Assembly (NCBI GenBank): GCA_900314375.1
Contig: OMVC01000104.1
Span: forward strand, 1 to 6,848
Origin: an uncultured bacterium
GTDB taxonomy: Bacteria > Cyanobacteriota > Vampirovibrionia > Gastranaerophilales > Gastranaerophilaceae
DNA length: 6,848 nucleotides
Direction of reading: 5' to 3'
How positions within the stretch are numbered: position 1 is the first letter of the stretch; every line of letters begins with the position of its first letter. This document shows, piece by piece, positions 1-4,876 of the stretch. The notes under the pieces were generated by a model, which saw nothing but the letters and a program-made list of their open reading frames with translations, searched no databases and had not been told where the DNA came from. Position numbers and translations under genes: made by a program.

Positions 1-389
1 TAACAAGTAATTGAAATTCGGCTTGCTTCATATCCGTAATAGCAATACATTGAGTCGTTATGGTCGACATCACCGTTATAATGAATAGTTCTTATACTTG
101 GAATAAATGCAACAATATGACTCATGGTATAACCACTCGGAGGGTAAACGTAAGTTGTTGTGCCTGTATTAGCTCCTGAAGTTATTACAAATTGATTTCC
201 AGCTTGTAAAAACGAACTGGCATGATAACCGTCAACTGTATCTGCATTATAAGTGTGTATTATTTTCACACCACTTCCTGTTCCGATATATAATTCCTGC
301 GTATCTTCGCACCAAAGAGGCATTCCGCTTGGTGCAGAACTTGGCAGATTTGCTTTTTTACCTCTTCTTATGCGGATATTAGTCGGCAT
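1..389 (-). CDS. Third tail fibre / adhesin, Mtd-like N-terminus (partial)
   Basis: The first 129 codons of a fibre gene running into the left edge. Residues 1-40 (NIRIRRGKKANLPSSAPSGM, then PLWCEDTQELYIGTGSG) align with the start of the previous fibre: both share I-x-R-G, N-L-P, a D-T turn and YIG-x-G-x-G. The two therefore use the same attachment domain. NADTVDGYHASSF (48-60) is a widespread tail fibre motif. The rest (residues 68-129) is rich in Tyr, Ser and Thr and in short strands, e.g. VYPPSGYTMSHIVAFIPSI, and resembles a compact beta-rich receptor-binding tip. The last visible codon begins TA, so it is either Tyr or a stop; the gene may end at the edge or continue. The start ATG overlaps the previous stop. 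Confidence 0.8.
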   Translation of the reverse strand, partial: MPTNIRIRRGKKANLPSSAPSGMPLWCEDTQELYIGTGSGVKIIHTYNADTVDGYHASSFLQAGNQFVITSGANTGTTTYVYPPSGYTMSHIVAFIPSIRTIHYNGDVDHNDSMYCYYGYEASRISITC

Positions 390-1072
390 TAGAATAAACC
401 TCCATCAAAGTTGCCATCAAACGGTGCAATAAAACCAATGCCTGATTCATCAGGCAAAACATATAAGAGCATACCGCCCTGATTATCTAATGACGGAACA
501 TCTGCCAAGTCAGTTATTGATGAAACAAAATTCGGTTTATTCTGAATCCCTGACCAATCAACAAGAGTATCAAGGTTGTTAAATTCAGATATTTTTACCC
601 ATTTTGTGCCGTTATAAACATATTCAGCTCCGCCACCTGCACCGACTGTTGAATCAGCAGAGGCATCAACAACAAGTGCGTGCAAACCTGAAAAAGCATT
701 TAAAGCATCTCTTTCGGTTATATTATTTACAACTGCCGCTTCCTTAAATACATTCGGAATTTGAGCATTAGGAATTCGACCTGAAGAGTCCAATGTCGCA
801 ATTCCGTTTGCTTGTCCTTTTTGAAGTGCAATTCTGTTATCCACCGCCGATGCAAAATCTGTTACTTGAGACGATGGGTGCGTGTGCGTTTTCTCTGCTT
901 TTTGTAATAAGAAGTTTGCAAGTTGTGCCGCATTTGCAAATTCTGTTAATGCGTTTCCCTCACCATTACCGATATAAAACTTTTTTGTATCGGTTGTAAA
1001 TAATAGTTCGCCCGGTTTTGCTTCCACAGGCAAATTTTCTGATAAACCACGTTTGATTTGTAAGTATCCCAT
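389..1072 (-). CDS. Tail fibre protein with Mtd-like N-terminal domain
   Basis: A 227-residue modular fibre. Residues 1-40 (LQIKRGLSENLPVEAKPGEL, then LFTTDTKKFYIGNG) resemble the N-terminal domain of the major tropism determinant family, a small beta unit that seats adhesins on the tail. Next come THTHPSSQVTDFASAVDNR (62-80) and KGQANGIATLDSSGRIPNAQ (85-104), both common in phage fibres. A domain with GAEYVYNGTKWVKIS (148-162) and WSGIQNKPNF (173-182), another fibre cliche, follows. The protein ends in DGNFDGGLF. The gene lies 14 bases after H, with AAAGG seven bases before ATG 1072. Its stop shares a base with the next start (TAATG). It is probably a host-binding or fibre-linking protein; the receptor is unknown. 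Confidence 0.8.
   Translation of the reverse strand: MGYLQIKRGLSENLPVEAKPGELLFTTDTKKFYIGNGEGNALTEFANAAQLANFLLQKAEKTHTHPSSQVTDFASAVDNRIALQKGQANGIATLDSSGRIPNAQIPNVFKEAAVVNNITERDALNAFSGLHALVVDASADSTVGAGGGAEYVYNGTKWVKISEFNNLDTLVDWSGIQNKPNFVSSITDLADVPSLDNQGGMLLYVLPDESGIGFIAPFDGNFDGGLF
399..403 (-). promoter_or_regulatory. Ribosome binding site of the third fibre gene
   Basis: GGAGG, nine bases before ATG 389, is encoded by the DGG codons at the end of the preceding fibre gene. With the TAATG overlap it supports coupled translation of the two fibres. Confidence 0.7.
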
Positions 1073-1086
1073 TTTATTTCCTTTCT

Positions 1087-1764
1087 TTAAAATCCTCCGG
1101 CATCGATATTTTCAGCATCATCAACTATGCCGTTTCCGTTCTTATCGTAAATTGTTGTACTCATTATTAATTGCGGAACTGTAGGCGGTTGAGGAATATT
1201 CATATTTTCACCATCAGTAAATGTTCCACCGTCAACATATTCGCAAGTATCCACAAAGCCGTTTCCATTGGTGTCATATAACCAAATAGGCATTAAATCG
1301 GGGTGGGTATGCCCATTAAACAGATTATAAACCCAACTTTGTGATGCCATTTGAATGGTTGGATCAACATTTATCTGAATTACATCAGGGTTAATCGCAA
1401 TAATTACAACCTTTAACCATAATTCCTTAAAACTTCCCTGTGTTTCCAACGGTTTATATGTTTCAGGTTGCTTGCCAACCAACAAGAGATTATTTTCGGA
1501 ATCAAATATCCCAAATTCCCTCATATAAAAACCACCCACAGATGCAGGAACTAAAGCCTTTGCTGTTAATTGAGTTAATTCAGTAATCTCCGTTCTGAAT
1601 CGCTCATTTTTTAATTTTGTTTGTGCCGGATCGGGTTCATAATAAGCACCGTTTGAATCTCCAACAGCAATATATTTTAAGTCTAATTTAGTGCCGTCAT
1701 TAAGAGCCTCATTTATTTTTTGCAGCCCGATATCGGTTATTATTGAATAAAATTCCTTACTCAA
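1087..1764 (-). CDS. H: Short gpH-type tail-collar fibre with two EF-hand-like loops
   Basis: A 225-residue fibre protein. Residues 1 to about 145 are the tail-collar fibre N-terminal domain of the P2 gpH type, which anchors the fibre to the baseplate: FYSIITDIGLQKINEALNDG, then LKYIAVGDSNGAYYEPDPAQ, VGGFYMREFGIFD and a hydrophobic strand (LWLKVVIIAINPDVI). After NGHTHPD (150-156) comes an unusual tail: two copies of a roughly 20-residue unit, each with a perfect 12-residue calcium-loop pattern (D164-E175 and D207-E218), separated by a proline-rich linker (PQPPTVPQ). P2 gpH is about 669 residues, so the long shaft and receptor tip are missing here, and two separate fibre genes follow instead. 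The gene starts with TTG, supported by a strong ribosome site. The N-terminal call is secure; a calcium role is inferred. Confidence 0.85.
   Translation of the reverse strand: MSKEFYSIITDIGLQKINEALNDGTKLDLKYIAVGDSNGAYYEPDPAQTKLKNERFRTEITELTQLTAKALVPASVGGFYMREFGIFDSENNLLLVGKQPETYKPLETQGSFKELWLKVVIIAINPDVIQINVDPTIQMASQSWVYNLFNGHTHPDLMPIWLYDTNGNGFVDTCEYVDGGTFTDGENMNIPQPPTVPQLIMSTTIYDKNGNGIVDDAENIDAGGF
1111..1275 (-). repeat. Duplicated EF-hand/dockerin-like calcium-loop unit
   Basis: Loop 1 (1240-1275) encodes DTNGNGFVDTCE and loop 2 (1111-1146) encodes DKNGNGIVDDAE. Both fit the D-x-N-x-N-G-x-hydrophobic-D-x-x-E pattern of a 12-residue calcium-binding loop, with ligands at positions 1, 3, 5, 9 and 12. 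Over the wider 20-residue units (residues 163-182 and 206-225) I count 12 identities, including the shared ending D-x-G-x-F. The start-to-start distance is 43 residues. No flanking helices are evident, so this resembles dockerin-type or adhesin calcium loops more than a paired calmodulin-type EF-hand. Confidence 0.7.
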
Positions 1765-2282
1765 ACTGTTACCTCCTCGCTTGTTGTTGCGTAGCTTGCA
1801 TATATTTGCTCTGCCGAACTTATGAGGTTAATAATTAAACTTTCAAGATGAGAACGAACATTTTTATTTGCCGTTATTAAATCAAGCAGGGATTGTTCTG
1901 TTGTTTCATCAAATGCTTTGTCATTCATTTCAACTGAAATTCTAAAATGGTAAGGTAGTCCGCCATATTCAAACCATTCTGAAACTTTGCCGTTAAGTCC
2001 TAAAATTTCAAGAACACGCACAAGAGAATATTTTGTACCTCTGAACCTGTGCAAATTCAAAGAGTTTTTAATCAAATCTCTTTTTTCTGCAACGGTTGTG
2101 CATCCGCTCCATCCCTCGTTGCCTGTAATATGGAATTGCTCTGCCAAGTGAATTAAGGCGGATTCTTCAACTTTGTCAAAGAGATATACAAGCAGACATT
2201 CTGTGTCTAATTCCTGAAAACGTGCGAACAAGTTATCAAAAGTTTGTGAAGATATATCAGCTATCGGTGACAGATTACTCAT
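1761..2282 (-). CDS. I: Baseplate tail protein gpI
   Basis: A 173-residue protein matching P2 tail protein I (about 176 residues), partner of J in the baseplate wedge. The signature lies at residues 66-115: EKRDLIKNSLNLHRFRGTKY, then LVRVLEILGL, EWFEYGGLPYHFRISV. This helix, the H-R-x-x-G-T turn and the E-W-x-E-x-G-x-P-Y-x-F strand are characteristic of the family. The N-terminus holds a hydrophobic helix (ECLLVYLFDKVEE) typical of the family. An upstream extension of 35 residues (2283-2387) is rejected because GGAGG precedes ATG 2282. The gene ends in EEVTV, whose codons form the GAGGAGGT ribosome site of the next gene, and its TGA overlaps that gene's TTG start. Confidence 0.93.
   Translation of the reverse strand: MSNLSPIADISSQTFDNLFARFQELDTECLLVYLFDKVEESALIHLAEQFHITGNEGWSGCTTVAEKRDLIKNSLNLHRFRGTKYSLVRVLEILGLNGKVSEWFEYGGLPYHFRISVEMNDKAFDETTEQSLLDLITANKNVRSHLESLIINLISSAEQIYASYATTSEEVTV
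1772..1776 (-). promoter_or_regulatory. Strong ribosome binding site for the TTG start of the H-type fibre
   Basis: GAGGAGGT, with GGAGG seven bases from TTG 1764, sits in the last codons of I. The strength and spacing of the site, plus the family-type N-terminus that begins at once, support initiation at a rare TTG codon. Confidence 0.8.
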
Positions 2283-3390
2283 TTGCTCTGCCTCCAATCG
2301 TGATATTAAAACTTTCAAGATTCGCCCATTGATTGTTAGATAAAACCTGATAAGCAGGGGATAATAATTCAACTTTATAAACACCATAAATTGAATTTAA
2401 AATGGCGATTATTTGAGTAGGAACGATGTCTTTCCCTAACTTTGAGGACATCTCGTTTTTGTATTCAGTTAAACGCTCATTAACCAATGTTTGAACGGCA
2501 TCTGAATCAGCATCTGCGTATAAAATTAAATTCGCAATAATACTGAAATTTATTTTTTCAGGTGCATGAACCACGACTCTATCAGTAAGCGGTCTAACTT
2601 TATCTGCTGACAAATAATCAGTTATTATTTGGATCATTTCAGGTGTCGGGTTTCCTGTCGCAGTCAGAGGATAAATATCCACGACTCCTGCTGATGTAGA
2701 TAATACTTCAACATCGGTTACTGATTGATGAGCAGATAATGTATGGAATCTATAAGCACCTTTGCTTCCTGCATTAGAAAAACTTTCAGGAGCAAGTCTT
2801 ATTCTTTCTCTTAAACTATCCTCTGATTCTTCATCAGCACCGCCGTCTGTTATAGTTATGCTTTCAACAGCATCAACATCATAGGATAAAGGTGTCAGAA
2901 GATTATTTACTTTTCCGATAGCATAACCGTTTGCACCCTCGCCTGTCTCTTCACAAGTTACACCAATTGTTGCTGATAAAGTGCCGGCAAGAATGTTTGT
3001 ATCGTCATCTGTTGCAAAGGTATATTTCCCATCTTCAGTTTCGATTTCAGTTCCTTTTGGAATAGGAATATCAAAGTTCAAAGTTTCGTTCAAAGAGAAT
3101 TTTATTGTTGTTTTAGCATATTTCCCTTCTAATTTTTTTACACCGACAAGTTCTGCCAAATGCTCCAACACTTCCATTGGTGCATAGGTCAAAAGGTTAG
3201 ACTTTGCGATCTCTTGTATTTTAATTCGGAGCAGATTTTCTCTATAAGCACCGACATCAATTAAGAGTCTTTCAATCTGTGCATCTTGGAGTGTTTTTCC
3301 TGTTTTTTCTTCGTAAAGACTAATCCATTCTTGAGTTATTTTATCGGCATCTCTTTCAATAAAGTTAGGTTCAGGAAGTCTTGTTGTCAT
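2275..3390 (-). CDS. J: Baseplate assembly protein gpJ
   Basis: A 371-residue wedge protein of the baseplate J family (T4 gp6-like), forming with I the ring around the hub that rearranges on host contact. The helical N-terminus (1-80) includes ERLLIDVGAYRENLLRIKIQ and APMEVLEHLAELVGV. The central domain has the hallmark IPKGTEIETEDGKYTFATD (109-127). ESEDSLRERIRLAPESFSNA followed by GSKGAYRFHTLSA (188-220) is the most diagnostic block, and VRPLTDRVVVHAPE (265-278) is also typical of gpJ. P2 gpJ is about 302 residues, so this is a longer member, partly through an acidic N-terminal extension. It overlaps W by four bases and I by eight (ATGAGTAA). Confidence 0.94.
   Translation of the reverse strand: MTTRLPEPNFIERDADKITQEWISLYEEKTGKTLQDAQIERLLIDVGAYRENLLRIKIQEIAKSNLLTYAPMEVLEHLAELVGVKKLEGKYAKTTIKFSLNETLNFDIPIPKGTEIETEDGKYTFATDDDTNILAGTLSATIGVTCEETGEGANGYAIGKVNNLLTPLSYDVDAVESITITDGGADEESEDSLRERIRLAPESFSNAGSKGAYRFHTLSAHQSVTDVEVLSTSAGVVDIYPLTATGNPTPEMIQIITDYLSADKVRPLTDRVVVHAPEKINFSIIANLILYADADSDAVQTLVNERLTEYKNEMSSKLGKDIVPTQIIAILNSIYGVYKVELLSPAYQVLSNNQWANLESFNITIGGRANE
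2291..2295 (-). promoter_or_regulatory. Ribosome binding site that decides the I start
   Basis: GGAGG stands eight bases before ATG 2282. The frame of I is open further upstream to an earlier possible start at 2387, but that stretch lies inside J, has no family resemblance and would place this site inside the gene. The site fixes the start at 2282. Confidence 0.85.
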
Positions 3391-3746
3391 AATGTCACCT
3401 CCGCTGTTCCTTTAGTAGATGAGCCGTTAAGAGTCCATTGAACTTTTATTTTTATATTTGAACCTTCAACATCAAACAGGACAGAGTTTACATGAACTCG
3501 TGTTTCCCACATTGAAATTGCATCAATGGTTTCTCTGATAATATTTGCCTTTGCAATATTAACGGGATAATCAATATATTTAAGAATGTTTGATCCAAAA
3601 GTCGGTCTATGCGGATCAGAACCTTTTGGAGTATTCAAGATTAAAGCAATGCATTGGTTAATATCCTCAACACCTTCTGCGACATCGCCGATGCCGTTGA
3701 GTTTAAATTGCCAATCTACATATTTAATTTCATTAAGTCTTGTCAT
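3387..3746 (-). CDS. W: Baseplate wedge protein gpW (gp25-like)
   Basis: A 119-residue protein of the gpW/gp25 family, close in size to P2 gpW (about 115) and T4 gp25 (about 132). It links the baseplate wedge to the sheath and helps trigger contraction. Key features are DINQCIALILNTPKGSDPHR followed by PTFGSNILKYIDYP (29-61): the helix, the TPKG turn and the R-P-x-F-G-S-N stretch are signatures of the family. A closing helix (IRETIDAISMWETRV) and two strands follow. ATG 3746 is the family-length start, but no ribosome site lies before it; the upstream bases belong to the parDE control region. Its stop overlaps the J start (ATGA). Its last codons (AEVTL) hold the J ribosome site. Confidence 0.93.
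   Translation of the reverse strand: MTRLNEIKYVDWQFKLNGIGDVAEGVEDINQCIALILNTPKGSDPHRPTFGSNILKYIDYPVNIAKANIIRETIDAISMWETRVHVNSVLFDVEGSNIKIKVQWTLNGSSTKGTAEVTL
3398..3402 (-). promoter_or_regulatory. Ribosome binding site of J, inside the end of W
   Basis: GGAGGTGA, with GGAGG seven bases from ATG 3390, lies entirely in the last codons of W. Together with the ATGA overlap it indicates translational coupling of J to W. Confidence 0.75.
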
Positions 3747-3754
3747 AATTTTAG

Positions 3755-3807
3755 TAACTTTATTGAGTTTTATTAAAATATTTGTTATACTGTAGGTACG
3801 AAAGTTA
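3755..3807 (+). repeat. Inverted repeats around the parDE promoter, candidate operator
   Basis: TAACTTT (3755-3761) and AAAGTTA (3801-3807) are exact inverted copies that bracket the whole promoter from just upstream of the -35 box to just past the expected transcription start. Inside the -35/-10 spacer lies a second, tighter near-palindrome, TTTTA-T-TAAAA (3768-3778). ParD proteins bind inverted repeats in their own promoters, so either could be the operator. The arms are short and AT-rich, so chance is a real alternative. Confidence 0.35.
3763..3791 (+). promoter_or_regulatory. Sigma70-type promoter of the parDE operon
   Basis: A -35 box TTGAGT (3763-3768; consensus TTGACA) and a -10 box TATACT (3786-3791; consensus TATAAT) are separated by exactly 17 bases. 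A TG one base before the -10 box (3783-3784) gives an extended -10 element. Transcription would start near A3798, about 29 bases before the parD ATG. It is the clearest promoter in the window and points against the tail genes. Confidence 0.8.
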
Positions 3808-3826
3808 AATAAAGGGGTAAATCATC

Positions 3827-4072
3827 ATGGATATTTCTTTATCACCAGACAATGAAAAATTTATTCAAAACCAAGTTGCAGCAGGTATTTATAATTCTTT
3901 AAATGAAGCCATAAATGCTACTATTAGTATTGCAATTTCTCAAGTTATAGATTCTAAATCTCAACTTGATATGTTAAATGCTGAGATTCAAAGAGGTATT
4001 GATGATTATAATGAAGGCAGATATCTTGATGGGGAGCTTGCTTTCAAAAAACTAATGGCAAAATATGAGTAA
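3827..4072 (+). CDS. parD: ParD-family antitoxin
   Basis: An 81-residue antitoxin. The N-terminus (MDISLSPDNEKFIQNQV, then GIYNSLNEAINATI) is the ribbon-helix-helix DNA-binding domain of ParD: strand MDISL pairs in the dimer to contact DNA, followed by two helices joined at GIYNS. Residues about 43-70 (KSQLDMLNAEIQRGIDDYNE, then GRYLDGE) are the toxin-binding helix and tail, matching the usual ParD pattern of an acidic helix ending in G-x-Y-x-D-G. It should neutralise the downstream toxin and repress its own promoter. ATG 3827 is supported by AAAGGGG at 3811-3817, nine bases upstream, and by a near-consensus promoter just before it. G+C is far below that of the neighbouring tail genes. Confidence 0.9.
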   Translation: MDISLSPDNEKFIQNQVAAGIYNSLNEAINATISIAISQVIDSKSQLDMLNAEIQRGIDDYNEGRYLDGELAFKKLMAKYE

Positions 4073-4364
4073 ATTAAAACTAATTATTACCAAAGAAGCT
4101 TATGCGGATTTAAATTCAATTTCTGACTTTATAGCAAAAGATAATATTGATGCGGCTAAAAATCTTATTAAAGATTTGTTTGATTTATGTAATACATTAA
4201 CTGAATTTCCAAATTTGGGTGTTATTAAAGAAGCTATAAAAGATAAAACAGTTAAGATATACATTCACAATAAACAATATTTAATTGCATATAGAGTTGA
4301 AAATGATAAACTTGTTGTTTTCAAAATTACAAGCAGATATCAAAACATTTATAAATTGTTATAA
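4065..4364 (+). CDS. parE: ParE/RelE-superfamily toxin
   Basis: A 99-residue protein with the RelE/ParE toxin layout: a first strand (KLKLIITKEAYADL), a helical hairpin over residues about 12-47 (SISDFIAKDN through LFDLCNTLTEFP), PNLG at 49-52, and a C-terminal sheet (VKIYIHNKQYLIAYRVENDKLVVFKI). The ending ITSRYQNIYKLL resembles the ParE ending. ParE proteins poison DNA gyrase, while RelE relatives cut mRNA on the ribosome. Pairing with a ParD-type antitoxin favours ParE, but the target cannot be settled from sequence. The ATG overlaps the antitoxin gene by eight bases (ATGAGTAA) and no ribosome site precedes it, so translation is probably coupled to parD. It converges on V with 14 bases between the stops. 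Confidence 0.87.
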   Translation: MSKLKLIITKEAYADLNSISDFIAKDNIDAAKNLIKDLFDLCNTLTEFPNLGVIKEAIKDKTVKIYIHNKQYLIAYRVENDKLVVFKITSRYQNIYKLL

Positions 4365-4378
4365 CATATTATTCCTTT

Positions 4379-4876
4379 CTACATAGTTTGTGTTGTTTTT
4401 TGGTTTTTATCAGGGTGGGTGTGATTGTTGTAAGTATTTCTCATTGCTTGCATAGAGGATTTTTTATCTGTTATGTCAGCACTTGAAGTTATGCCGGCAG
4501 AATTAGATAATTTTCCCTCGTGGGTAATATTTCCGATTAAATGTATATTAGGGAATGAAAGTGTGAGAGTTTGGGTTTCCTTATCAACATTCGCAAAAGT
4601 GCCATCTTCAAAGTTTGCGGATACTTGTTTTTCGGTTTCAATAATCGGAACATCATCTACGGTGTAAATTGCACCAAGAATTACTCCGTCTTCAGAGTTT
4701 TCATCCATAAGACACGCAACTTGTTCGCCTACTGCCGGCATTGAATAAAACTTATCTTTGAATGTTTTATTTTGCAGGACTGCGAGCCAATATGAAGTCA
4801 TTTTGTCCTGTGCAAATTGGACTCTTGCTCTTGCTGTTTTTGGATTTATTGAAGTTACAGTTCCAAACCTTAACAC
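4379..4876 (-). CDS. V: Baseplate spike protein gpV (membrane-piercing tip)
   Basis: A 165-residue spike protein of the P2 gpV type. Residues about 1-80 are the OB-fold that docks onto the D hub: LRFGTVTSINPKTARARVQF, then YWLAVLQ, MPAVGEQVACLMDEN and the hallmark GVILGAIY (64-71). Residues about 95-140 are short strand repeats expected to form the trimeric beta-helix needle. The tip follows with MRNTYNNHTHPD; the HTH at 152-154 (4415-4423) matches the HxH motif that binds iron in the P2 spike tip. P2 gpV is about 211 residues, so the needle is short. The start is GTG, supported by GGAGGTGA seven bases upstream. The C-terminus (TTQTM) looks intact although a toxin-antitoxin cassette begins 14 bases beyond the stop. 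Confidence 0.93.
   Translation of the reverse strand: MLRFGTVTSINPKTARARVQFAQDKMTSYWLAVLQNKTFKDKFYSMPAVGEQVACLMDENSEDGVILGAIYTVDDVPIIETEKQVSANFEDGTFANVDKETQTLTLSFPNIHLIGNITHEGKLSNSAGITSSADITDKKSSMQAMRNTYNNHTHPDKNQKTTQTM

Larger units (their letters stand above)
3747..4378 (+). other. Toxin-antitoxin cargo cassette inserted between V and W
   Basis: This 632-base stretch separates two baseplate genes that are normally adjacent. It has its own promoter, an antitoxin and a toxin, all against the direction of the tail operon. G+C drops sharply: I counted 17/60 at 3841-3900 and 12/60 at 4141-4200, against 21/60 in V (4621-4680), 20/60 in W (3421-3480) and 30/60 in J (2641-2700). It fits a moron, a self-contained gene unit added to a phage genome. 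No transposase, terminal inverted repeat or obvious target duplication was found at the edges. The borders given are simply the ends of W and V. Confidence 0.75.

Noticed and set aside
793..999. Plus-strand open frame opposite the second fibre
   Set aside because: It is a short frame antisense to a well-supported gene, with no recognisable domain or ribosome site. The same applies to plus-strand frames at 2981-3187, 3586-3795, 4473-4667, 4758-4940, 4919-5212 and 6192-6395.
2283..2387. Upstream extension of the I gene by 35 residues
   Set aside because: It lies inside J, looks unlike the family, and a GGAGG site stands eight bases before the internal ATG at 2282, which gives the expected length of 173 residues.
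3776..3800. Minus-strand promoter for W overlapping the parDE promoter
   Set aside because: A TATAAC can be read on the minus strand, but no acceptable -35 box lies 16-18 bases upstream; the AT-rich context makes such matches common.
4358..4365. GTTATAAC palindrome at the end of parE as a terminator
   Set aside because: An 8-base AT-rich palindrome without GC stem, loop or T-run is too weak; no convincing terminator was found between parE and V.
3747..4378. Insertion sequence or transposon carrying parDE
   Set aside because: No transposase, terminal inverted repeats or target-site duplication could be seen at the borders.
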